A stretch of DNA of 64,000 nt from Bacteroidetes bacterium UBA5697 (GTDB lineage: Bacteria > Bacteroidota > Bacteroidia > B-17B0 > Aurantibacillaceae), in the NCBI GenBank assembly GCA_002420145.1, contig DIHL01000050.1:1-64000 (forward strand), read 5' to 3'. Position numbers and translations under genes: made by a program. Each line of letters begins with the position of its first letter. Position 1 is the stretch's first letter. Shown here in pieces: positions 8,955 to 17,300 of the stretch. The notes beneath the pieces are model-generated. The model made no database searches, was not told the origin of the DNA, and saw only the letters and a program-made list of their open reading frames with translations.

Positions 8955-9209
8955 ATGCCAACACTCGATACTTTAAAACTAGGCCAATCGGCAACTATAC
9001 AAGAATTTACCGATGATTTTTTGTCGTTGAAATTTATTGAAATGGGTTGTTTACCTGGCGAAAAGATTAAACTAACCAATATTGCTCCTTTTGGAGATCC
9101 TATCGCCATTGAAGTTTCGGGTTATTTATTGAGTTTACGAAAACAAGAAGCGGCTACAATTGTTGTGAAAATAAATCCAGAAAATACAGTTGAATCTTGT
9201 GCAGTCTAA
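8955..9209 (+). CDS. feoA: Ferrous iron transport protein FeoA
   Basis: The 84-residue protein is a single SH3-like FeoA domain. The family pattern is visible: LKLGQSATIQEF at the start, FIEMGCLPGEKIKLT (about 28-42), APFGDPIAIEVSGYLLSLRK (about 44-63). FeoA is a small cytoplasmic partner of FeoB in ferrous iron uptake. The gene overlaps the start of feoB by up to 20 bp, so the two are translationally coupled. In many Bacteroidota FeoA and FeoB are fused; here they are separate. Confidence 0.95.
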   Translation: MPTLDTLKLGQSATIQEFTDDFLSLKFIEMGCLPGEKIKLTNIAPFGDPIAIEVSGYLLSLRKQEAATIVVKINPENTVESCAV

Positions 9210-11235
9210 ATCATCTCATACTTCTATAGCATTAATTGGTAATCCAAACAGCGGAAAATCTACGCTGTTTAATTCCCTGACTGGCTTACACCAAAAAACT
9301 GGCAACTATTCTGGAGTTACTGTAGATAAACATTATGGATCTTACAAACATCATAATGTTGAATATCAATTAACAGATTTACCTGGTACATATAGTTTAT
9401 ATCCAAAATCGATAGACGAAGAAGTTGCGTGTAAAGCATTATTAAGTTCCAGTGAAAAAATTGATGTAGTTGTTATCGTTGTTGATTCTTCTAACTTAAA
9501 GCGCCATTTGTTATTAGCAACTCAAGTTATTGATTTAAAAAAGCCGTGTGTGATGGCTTTAAACATGATTGATGAAGCCGAAAAAAATAATATCACCATT
9601 TATAAAGAGGAATTAGAAAAGCTTTTAGGTATTTCGGTTATTGCAACAAACTCTAGAAATAAAGAAGGTATTAAAGAATTAAAAGAAGCTATCCTAAATG
9701 CTAAAGTTTCAGATTCTATTTTCTATAATTTCGAAAAACAAAAACAATTATTTCCTAATGCGGATTCTTACGAGCAAATCATCACTTCTCAATTTAGCAT
9801 TAAACAAACAAACAGTGAACTTATAAAAGGATTTGAATTAGCCGACAACATTCATCGATTTGCTAAGATTAATTATATCGTTGCTAAATGTATTAAGCAA
9901 CCCGAACAGCTAAGTAAGAGCATTACACAAAAACTAGATTCATTTTTTACACACAAAATATTTGGCTTTGCGTTTTTCTTTTTAGTATTGTTAATTATTT
10001 TTCAATTCATTTTTTATGTAGCTGAATACCCTATGACTTGGATAGAAGAAGGATTTACTTACTTAATGAATCTAACAGCCACATCCCTGCCTCAAGGACA
10101 ATTTAATGATTTAATTGTAAATGGAATTTTAGCTGGCATTAGCGGCATTGTGGTATTTGTTCCACAAATTGCATTATTGTTTTTCTTTATTGCCATTTTA
10201 GAAGACACTGGTTATATGGCTCGTGCAAGTTTTATTTTAGATAAAGTGATGCGTCGTTTTGGTTTAAATGGAAAATCTGTAATACCTATGATTAGCAGTG
10301 TGGCCTGTGCCGTGCCTTCTATTATGAGTACTCGAACTATTACCAATTGGAAAGATAGAATCATTACCATTTTAGTAACACCATTAATTAGTTGTTCAGC
10401 TCGTTTACCCGTATATACTTTACTCATCAGTATTATGTTTGCGGGCAAACAAACTTTTTTAGGATTTAACTATCAAGGTTTGGTTTTAATGGCCATGTAT
10501 TTATTAGGGTTTACAGCTGCATTATTAGCTGCATTAGTATTAAAGCGCTTTTTAAAAACATCTGAAAAAAGTTACTTTATTATGGAGTTGCCTGTTTATC
10601 GTAAACCTCAATGGCAAACAGTTGCTATGCTGGTGTTTGATAAAGTAAAAGTGTTTTTATTTGATGCTGGAAAAATTATATTAGCCATCTCTGTAGTATT
10701 ATGGTTCTTAACTTCACATGCTCCATCCAATAGTTTTGATACCATTGAAACAAAATACAATAAAATAATTGTTGCAACTAATAATGATAGCATAAAAACT
10801 ATTTATGAAGCTCAAATGCAATCTGAAAAACTGGAAGCTTCTTATGCTGGTATTTTAGGTAAAAAAATGGAGCCCGTTATTAAGCCTTTAGGTTTTGATT
10901 GGAAAATTGGAATTGCTTTAATTACATCTTTTGCGGCTCGAGAAGTTTTTGTAGGCACTATGGCAACCATATACAGTAGTGGCGATTCGGAAAACACAGA
11001 AACGTTACGAGAAAAATTAATTGCAGAAAAGAATTTTGAAACCCAGCAGCCCTCTTATACAAATGCAGTATGTTGGTCGTTGTTAGTATTTTATGTATTT
11101 GCCATGCAATGCATGAGCACACTTGCAACTACATACAGAGAAACCAAACATTGGAAATGGCCCGCTATACAATTAGTGTTTATGACTGGCTTGGCATACT
11201 TGTCGTCGTTTGTTATTTATTCTGTTTTCAGCTAA
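9190..11235 (+). CDS. feoB: Ferrous iron transporter FeoB
   Basis: The 681-residue protein carries a cytoplasmic G domain and a large membrane domain. G motifs are G1 GNPNSGKST (17-25), G3 DLPGTYSLYP (about 63-72) and G4 NMID (about 125). The membrane part has two Gate regions: GISGIVVFVPQIALLFFFIA then EDTGYMARASFILD, with VIPMISSVACAVPSIMSTRT and the later SFAAREVFVGTMATIY. The protein imports Fe2+ through the inner membrane. The start is TTG at 9190 or GTG at 9199, both inside the end of feoA; no ATG is available. A perfect 30-bp palindrome overlaps its stop codon. Confidence 0.95.
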   Translation: MNLVQSKSSHTSIALIGNPNSGKSTLFNSLTGLHQKTGNYSGVTVDKHYGSYKHHNVEYQLTDLPGTYSLYPKSIDEEVACKALLSSSEKIDVVVIVVDSSNLKRHLLLATQVIDLKKPCVMALNMIDEAEKNNITIYKEELEKLLGISVIATNSRNKEGIKELKEAILNAKVSDSIFYNFEKQKQLFPNADSYEQIITSQFSIKQTNSELIKGFELADNIHRFAKINYIVAKCIKQPEQLSKSITQKLDSFFTHKIFGFAFFFLVLLIIFQFIFYVAEYPMTWIEEGFTYLMNLTATSLPQGQFNDLIVNGILAGISGIVVFVPQIALLFFFIAILEDTGYMARASFILDKVMRRFGLNGKSVIPMISSVACAVPSIMSTRTITNWKDRIITILVTPLISCSARLPVYTLLISIMFAGKQTFLGFNYQGLVLMAMYLLGFTAALLAALVLKRFLKTSEKSYFIMELPVYRKPQWQTVAMLVFDKVKVFLFDAGKIILAISVVLWFLTSHAPSNSFDTIETKYNKIIVATNNDSIKTIYEAQMQSEKLEASYAGILGKKMEPVIKPLGFDWKIGIALITSFAAREVFVGTMATIYSSGDSENTETLREKLIAEKNFETQQPSYTNAVCWSLLVFYVFAMQCMSTLATTYRETKHWKWPAIQLVFMTGLAYLSSFVIYSVFS

Positions 11236-11263
11236 ATGTACTAAATTATAATTTAGTACATTT
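11234..11263. promoter_or_regulatory. Perfect 30-bp palindrome between feoB and cysQ
   Basis: The stretch is a perfect inverted repeat centred on TATA, with half-site AAATGTACTAAAT. It overlaps the feoB stop codon and lies 20 bp before the cysQ start. It could be a rho-independent terminator without a strong T-run or an operator for a dimeric regulator. Confidence 0.6.
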
Positions 11264-11283
11264 ATAATTAAAATATATTAATT

Positions 11284-12102
11284 ATGTATCACCAACTTCT
11301 TCATCAAACTATTATAGCATCTGTTTTAGCCGGAAAAGAAATATTAGATGTTTACGAAACAAATTTTAATGTTGAATATAAGGATGATAAATCTCCATTA
11401 ACCTTAGCGGATAAAAAAGCGAGTGAAAAAATTATTGAAGAATTAAATCAATTCAATATCCCAGTTTTAAGCGAAGAAGGTGTGCATGATAGTTATGAAA
11501 AAAGAAAAGCTTGGAGTAAATTATGGATTGTTGATCCACTAGATGGAACTAAAGAATTTGTGAAGCGTAATGGTGAGTTTACAGTAAACATTGCATTAGT
11601 CGAAAATAATATTCCAAGCCTTGGCGTTATTTATTCACCAGTTTTTCAGGACCTATACTTTGCAGCAAAAGGAATTGGTTCGTTTAAAATTGATAGAAGT
11701 GTTTTTGCTTCCTTAGTAAATTCTATCCAAACCTCAACATTAGAGCAACTTCTAAACGTTGCTCAAAAACTTCCTATTGTTTCAAGTCGAAAAAATTATG
11801 TAGTGGTTGCAAGTCGTTCACATATGAGCACAGAAACTCATCAACACATTGAACAATTAAAATTAATGCATCAAAACGTTGAGATTGTATCCACTGGAAG
11901 TAGTATTAAAATGTGCTGGGTGGCCGAAGGCATTGCAAATGAATATCCTCGTTTTGGTCCGACTATGGAATGGGATACAGCAGCGGGACAAGCTATTTTG
12001 CAAGAAGCCAATGCTAATTTAATAGACTTTGAAACTAAACAACCAATGAAATACAATAGGGAAAATTTGTTGAATAATTGGTTTATTGCTAAACGAGATT
12101 AA
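11284..12102 (+). CDS. cysQ: 3'(2'),5'-bisphosphate nucleotidase CysQ
   Basis: The 272-residue protein belongs to the inositol-monophosphatase-like fold. Metal-binding motifs are present: DKSPLTLADKKAS (about 38-50), SEEG (66-69), WIVDPLDGTKEFVKRNGEF (about 80-98) and WDTAAGQAIL (about 223-232). CysQ hydrolyses 3'-phosphoadenosine 5'-phosphate to AMP and so recycles a by-product of sulfate assimilation. The gene is alone, after feoB and a palindrome, and overlaps the tail of the convergent hydrolase by 14 bp. Assignment to CysQ rather than another phosphatase of the fold rests on the GTKEF motif and length. Confidence 0.9.
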   Translation: MYHQLLHQTIIASVLAGKEILDVYETNFNVEYKDDKSPLTLADKKASEKIIEELNQFNIPVLSEEGVHDSYEKRKAWSKLWIVDPLDGTKEFVKRNGEFTVNIALVENNIPSLGVIYSPVFQDLYFAAKGIGSFKIDRSVFASLVNSIQTSTLEQLLNVAQKLPIVSSRKNYVVVASRSHMSTETHQHIEQLKLMHQNVEIVSTGSSIKMCWVAEGIANEYPRFGPTMEWDTAAGQAILQEANANLIDFETKQPMKYNRENLLNNWFIAKRD

Positions 12103-12733
12103 GTTCTTTCTTAATAATCGTATTTATTTCCTCAGCCCTAAAAACAACCATCGCATGTGAACCTTGCTTAATTGTGTAGTCTGGTTTTACAAATTTATAC
12201 CGTAATAATCTATCCGCATCTCCGTGAATATGAATACTATTTTTTGGCAGTCCTTTCCCTTCCCAACTAACAATTATATTAATGCAGTATTTAAAATAAT
12301 TTTCAGTCATACTATTTACCATTCCTAAAAACTCCGGAATATATGCCTTGCCAAAACCAATTATCCATCGCCCCTGATAAGCCATTTTACGATGTTGTTC
12401 TTCTGAAACAATTTTATGTACTGGGAAATAATTCAGCACTTTAATAAACCAAGGCAATTCTTTTCGTGATTTACTAGTTGAAATTAAAAATGTTTTTTGA
12501 GGAGAAATTATTTTTGATAACTCTGTACACAACATCCCTCCAAACGAAACGCCTAATAAACAAAAAGGAATATTAGTGTTTATTTGAGGTAAAAATTTTC
12601 GAGCGTAGCTCTGCATTGTGTCATTTTTTTCTGGAGTTGGCCAATCCAACACAATGATTTCAACACCTTTTATTTTTGTGTTTACATATAACTTCTTTGT
12701 TGTTCCTAAACCAGGAATTGCGTAAATCACCAT
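12089..12733 (-). CDS. Alpha/beta hydrolase
   Basis: The 214-residue protein has an alpha/beta hydrolase core. The nucleophile elbow is GVSFGG (Ser at about residue 62), a late acidic residue is in HIHGDADRLL (about 169-178), and the catalytic His is in QGSHAMVV (about 191-198). No signal peptide is seen, so it should be cytoplasmic. The substrate is unknown. It is convergent with cysQ and shares 14 bp with it. A TACCTTTG box (complement of 12738-12745) lies only four bases before its ATG. Confidence 0.8.
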   Translation of the reverse strand: MVIYAIPGLGTTKKLYVNTKIKGVEIIVLDWPTPEKNDTMQSYARKFLPQINTNIPFCLLGVSFGGMLCTELSKIISPQKTFLISTSKSRKELPWFIKVLNYFPVHKIVSEEQHRKMAYQGRWIIGFGKAYIPEFLGMVNSMTENYFKYCINIIVSWEGKGLPKNSIHIHGDADRLLRYKFVKPDYTIKQGSHAMVVFRAEEINTIIKKELNLV

Positions 12734-12838
12734 TAAACAAAGGTAATACAGATATTTGTTTTTCTAATAAAGTTTAAAAAACTCTAATGTTAATTTTTTC
12801 GGGTTAATAACTTTTTAAGAGATTTATTGTTATCGCAT

Positions 12839-12846
12839 TATATTTG
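12839..12846 (+). promoter_or_regulatory. -7 promoter box of the enoyl-CoA hydratase gene
   Basis: TATATTTG matches TAnnTTTG and lies 16 bases before the first ATG at 12863. The -33 element is not clear. Confidence 0.45.
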
Positions 12847-12862
12847 TTCCAACAAAATATAA

Positions 12863-13663
12863 ATGAAAATGATAGTAGAAATGGCTTTAGAAAATATTAC
12901 CACTGAATTAAAAAACGATGTATTAGTTATTACTATTAATCGTCCAGATAAATTAAATGCATTAAACAAACAAACCATCGAAGAACTACACGAAACGTTT
13001 GTGGATGCAGAAAATGATAAAAACATACGTGCATTAATTATAACTGGTTCAGGACAAAAAGCGTTTGTTGCAGGGGCTGATATTGCAGAGTTTGCAAACT
13101 TTAGTATTGAGGAAGGAAAACAATTAAGTTCAATTGGACACTTCAAAATATTTAATTTTATTGAAAACTATTCTAAACCAGTTATTGCTGCTGTAAACGG
13201 ATTTGCATTAGGTGGTGGGTTAGAATTAGCGATGGCTTGTCACATTCGCGTTGCTAGTACTAATGCTAAAATGGGTTTACCTGAAGTAAGCTTAGGTGTA
13301 ATTCCTGGATATGGGGGAACACAGCGTTTGGCACAATTAGTTGGAAAAGGAAAAGCGTTTGAAATGATTGTGACTGCCGATATGATAACTGCAGAAGATG
13401 CTTATAAATGGGGCTTAGTAAATTACGTAACGACTCAAGAAGAATTATTAAATAAGTGTTTTGAAATTACTTCTAAAATTAGCACGAAGTCTCCAGTAGC
13501 CGTAAGAACAGCTATTAAAGTAATTAATGCTGGATACAATAATAAACAAAACGGGTTTGAAGTAGAAATTGAAGAATTTGGAAAAAGTTTTGGTAGCGGG
13601 GATTTTAAAGAAGGTGTAACTGCCTTTTTAGAAAAACGTAAAGCAAACTTTCCAGGAAACTAA
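12863..13663 (+). CDS. Enoyl-CoA hydratase/isomerase family protein (crotonase)
   Basis: The 266-residue protein is a full-length crotonase. INRPDKLNALNKQ (about 24-36), the oxyanion-hole segment GQKAFVAGADIAEF (about 63-76) and NGFALGGGLELAMACHIRVAS (second oxyanion loop) are visible, with the catalytic glutamate region LPEVSLGVIPGYGGTQRL. It hydrates 2-enoyl-CoA in beta-oxidation or a related route. Three in-frame ATGs (12863, 12869, 12881) are close together; the third gives the usual family N-terminus MALENI, so the true protein may be six residues shorter. It is followed after 31 bp by the 3-hydroxyanthranilate dioxygenase gene, suggesting co-transcription. Confidence 0.92.
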   Translation: MKMIVEMALENITTELKNDVLVITINRPDKLNALNKQTIEELHETFVDAENDKNIRALIITGSGQKAFVAGADIAEFANFSIEEGKQLSSIGHFKIFNFIENYSKPVIAAVNGFALGGGLELAMACHIRVASTNAKMGLPEVSLGVIPGYGGTQRLAQLVGKGKAFEMIVTADMITAEDAYKWGLVNYVTTQEELLNKCFEITSKISTKSPVAVRTAIKVINAGYNNKQNGFEVEIEEFGKSFGSGDFKEGVTAFLEKRKANFPGN

Positions 13664-13694
13664 TCTTATTTATTAATTTAATAAATATAAAACA

Positions 13695-14219
13695 ATGAGC
13701 ATTACAAGACCGTTTAATTTTAAGAAATGGATTGACGACAATCGTCATTTATTAAAACCACCTGTAAACAATAAGGTGGTTTATAAAGACGCAGAGTTTA
13801 TTGTGATGGTTGTTGGAGGCCCTAATTCAAGAAAAGACTTTCATTACAACGAAAGTGAAGAGTTTTTTTATCAATTAGAGGGTGATATTGTTGTTACCAT
13901 TCAAGAAGACGGAAAAGCTGTTCAGGTTCCAATAAAGGAAGGTGATATTTTTTTATTACCTCCAAAAGTTCCACACAATCCAATCCGTTTTAAAAACACT
14001 ATTGGCCTAGTGATGGAGCGCAAAAGAAGAGAGGGAGAAATGGATGGTTTAATGTGGTTTTGCGAAAAGTGTAACCATAAATTATTTGAAGAAAAATTTA
14101 TTTTAAACGATATCGCTTCTCAATTTCAAGGGGTTTTTGAAAAATTTTACACTTCTAAAGATTTAAGAACTTGTAAGACTTGCGGACATATTATGGAGCC
14201 GCCTCCTGTTATTTCTTAA
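13695..14219 (+). CDS. 3-hydroxyanthranilate 3,4-dioxygenase
   Basis: The 174-residue cupin protein shows the iron ligands of this family: His in DFHYNESEEFFYQLEGD (His about 53, Glu about 59) and His in PPKVPHNPIRF (about 97). VMERKRREGEMDG holds the substrate-contact Arg and Glu. The C-terminal metal site has two Cys pairs, FCEKCNHK and CKTCGH, as in bacterial and yeast 3-HAO. The enzyme opens 3-hydroxyanthranilate in the kynurenine route to quinolinate (NAD) or catabolism. No other kynurenine-pathway gene is in the window. A terminator hairpin follows. Confidence 0.94.
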   Translation: MSITRPFNFKKWIDDNRHLLKPPVNNKVVYKDAEFIVMVVGGPNSRKDFHYNESEEFFYQLEGDIVVTIQEDGKAVQVPIKEGDIFLLPPKVPHNPIRFKNTIGLVMERKRREGEMDGLMWFCEKCNHKLFEEKFILNDIASQFQGVFEKFYTSKDLRTCKTCGHIMEPPPVIS

Positions 14220-14232
14220 CAGATTTTGTATA

Positions 14233-14268
14233 AAAACTGTAGAAAACTTCGTAGAAGTACAGTTTTAG
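14233..14268 (+). terminator. Terminator after the 3-hydroxyanthranilate dioxygenase gene
   Basis: AAAACTGT pairs with ACAGTTTT across an inner CTTC/GAAG stem. It starts 13 bases after the stop codon and ends in TTTTA. Confidence 0.6.
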
Positions 14269-14303
14269 CGAGTAAATTAATAGTTTTTCGTATGATTATG
14301 CTG

Positions 14304-14311
14304 TAACTTTG
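14304..14311 (+). promoter_or_regulatory. -7 promoter box of the large type B cargo gene
   Basis: TAACTTTG matches TAnnTTTG, 19 bases before the ATG at 14331. A T-rich stretch lies about 16-20 bp upstream where the -33 element should be, but it is weak. Confidence 0.5.
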
Positions 14312-14330
14312 CGGTATTAATTAGTTTACA

Positions 14331-17300
14331 ATGAAAAACATAGCGCTTTTAAAAAGATTTTTATTGACTTTTGTCATCTTATTGTTTACTGGAGCTTCAT
14401 TTGCTCAGTTACCTGATGGTTTTGATATAAAACAAGCATATCAGCAAGCAAAAGATAAAGGCATCTCTCAATCTGATGTTGAAGGATACGTGCAATTTTT
14501 ACACGCCGATTATCTTTCTCATAAGAATCATTCTCATAGAACACAAGCTTCTAATGGCTCAGATGTTTATGATGCTGGAACAATTTATAAAAGTTACAAT
14601 AATACTTCAAGTATTTTTAATCCCTCTGTTCCAAATACACCTCAAAACATTTATTGCCCTAATGCTGGTTTCGAACAAGGAAACTTTACTAACTGGACTG
14701 GCTCTATTGGAACAGTATCAACAGCGCCAGTTGGTTCAGCATTCCCAATATATAATCAAACGTCTGTTGGTATTGCAAATGGCGCAGGAAACAATGTTGG
14801 ATTAACCAATACAACAAACTATCACACTGTTATGACAACTCCTGCTACTAACAGTGTCTATCCAAACTGTGTAGGCTGGGATTCTATAGCTTGTAGAGTT
14901 ATTGGAACTCAAACTGTTTCTGAAATTCCAGTTGTTAATCCTAATGGTGGACCAGCTTCAGTTCGATTAAATGGGGCTGTAGCAAATTATAGAGCTAGTA
15001 AGCTAAATTACAACATGACTCTAAATCCAAACAACAAAAGTTTTTCTGTGTCTTATGCTTTAGTTTTAGATAACGGTGGTCACCAGCCATACGAACAACC
15101 ATATTTTTCTGTAAAAGTGACTGACCAAAATGGCAATCCTGTTCCTGGCTGTTCTACGTATACTGTTACATGTAGTGCAGATTTAACTAATCCAGCTTCT
15201 CCATTATACGATCCAACATGGACAGATGCAGCAATTGGTTTTAATGTAATGTATAGAAAATGGCAAACTTTTGCTTTTGACTTTTCAAACTATCCTGCTG
15301 TAACATCAGTTAATGTAGAGTTTTATGTAGGTGGTTGTTCGCAAGGTGGTCACTGGGGTTATGCTTATGTAGATGCTCAGTGTAGTCAAGGTGGAGCTGT
15401 AGCAAGTTTTTGCGCTGGCTCAACCACATCTATATTAACCGCGCCTGCAGGATATTCAACTTATCAATGGACTGGTCCTAGCGGTCCTGTTTCTGTTGCA
15501 AACGGAGGAAATACAGGAACAGCCACTATTTCTCCTGTTACTGCTGGGCAAGTGTTTACTTGTAATGTAACCGCTCCCAATGGTTGTTTAAGTGTGTTTA
15601 CTACAACTATTAGTATCACAACTGTTAGTATTACAGGAATTAATTCAACCCCTTCGTGTCCAAACGGTAGTAGTGGGACAGCAAGTGTCACCGCAACTGG
15701 TAGTAGTTCTGGATATACCTATCAATGGCTCAATAGTGTTGGAAGCACAGTAGGAACAGCCTCTAATGCAACAGGCTTGTCGCCTGGAAATTACACTGTT
15801 GTTGTATCTTCTCCAATGTGTGGCTCTGCAACAACAACCGTTAACGTAGGCATTTCATCACCTTCGTTTTATTCTCTTCCCGCTCCATTTTGTGGAACTG
15901 TGGCTTGGATAAATAAACCTGGAGGATCAAACTATAAATGGTACACAGCAAGTCCTCTTGCTTTAATTGCTGGAGCAACAAGCTCGTCATTAACTATAAA
16001 TTCACCTGTAAATGGTAATAGTTACTTTTTAGTTTATACCACAGCTTCTGGATGTAAAGACTCTATTAAATACGTTTTAACTCAACAACCCGGCGGAAGT
16101 ATTTATGCTAGCAACATAAAGAGTATTTGTCCAGGTAACAGCAATTCTTATGCTATCATTAATTTAAACACTTCGGCTCCTCCTGTGTATAGTTACACGG
16201 TAACTGGGCCTGGTGGTTATAACTCTGTTTTGAATAATACGAATTCAATTAAAGATAGTGTTATCAACTTGTCTATTGGAACTTACAGCGCAACTGTATT
16301 TGACGGACAATGTATTTACAACACAACTTTTACAGTTAATCCGTTTGTTTATTCATACACCTTAACTCCAGCAACATCTACGCTTTGTTCATCTGGAAGT
16401 ACATCATTAGCGGTAAATTTTGGAAATACAACTCCTGCCGCTTGTGGATTATCTTCAAGTGGAGGCTGTACATCACCAAGCATCATTAGCATGGGTAATG
16501 GCACAAATGTCAACACGACTACTTCTTACCCTGCAATTTATGGAAACTGGTATAGAAATACTCGTCATCAAATTTTGTATTTGGCTTCTGAATTAACAGC
16601 TGCAGGTATTTTACCTGGAAAAATTTCTAGCATAGCATGGAATATTACCTCAATAGCTGGTACAACAACTTACCCTGATTTTACTATTAAGATGAAATGT
16701 ACTAGCGCTACTGATTTATCTTCTTCAGCTTTTGATCAAGTGGGATTAACACAAGTATATTATTCTCCTTCCGTAAATATTACTACTGGTTGGAACACCT
16801 ATTCATTCCCTGTTGCTTATGAATGGGACGGAACATCTAACATTTTAATTGATGTTTGTACTTCTCAAACACCTAGTTATACTCAAAACTCTTCATCTCC
16901 ATACACCATCACTCCATTTGTATCTGTAAGATGGTATAATGCTGATGGAACGGTTGCTTGTCCGATAGCAACTGGAAATTCTTATGCGCCAAACAACTCA
17001 TACAGACCAAATATTAGATTTGGCAATTGTGGTGGTTCAAACCCAAATGCATTTACTTATACTTGGACTCCAACTACTGGATTATCTTCTAGTACAACGT
17101 ATACAACTATTGCTAGTCCAACAGTTACAACGGTATATTCTGTTCAAGTTAATCCAATTGGACAAACAAACTGTATGCAAGCACAAAGCTCTACTGTAAC
17201 CGTTGTTAATCCTGCTCCAGCTACGATAACCGCTGTAGGTCCAGTATGTACAAACTCATCCACGCTTTCTTTAACCGCTAGCCCTGCTGGTGGTGTTTGG

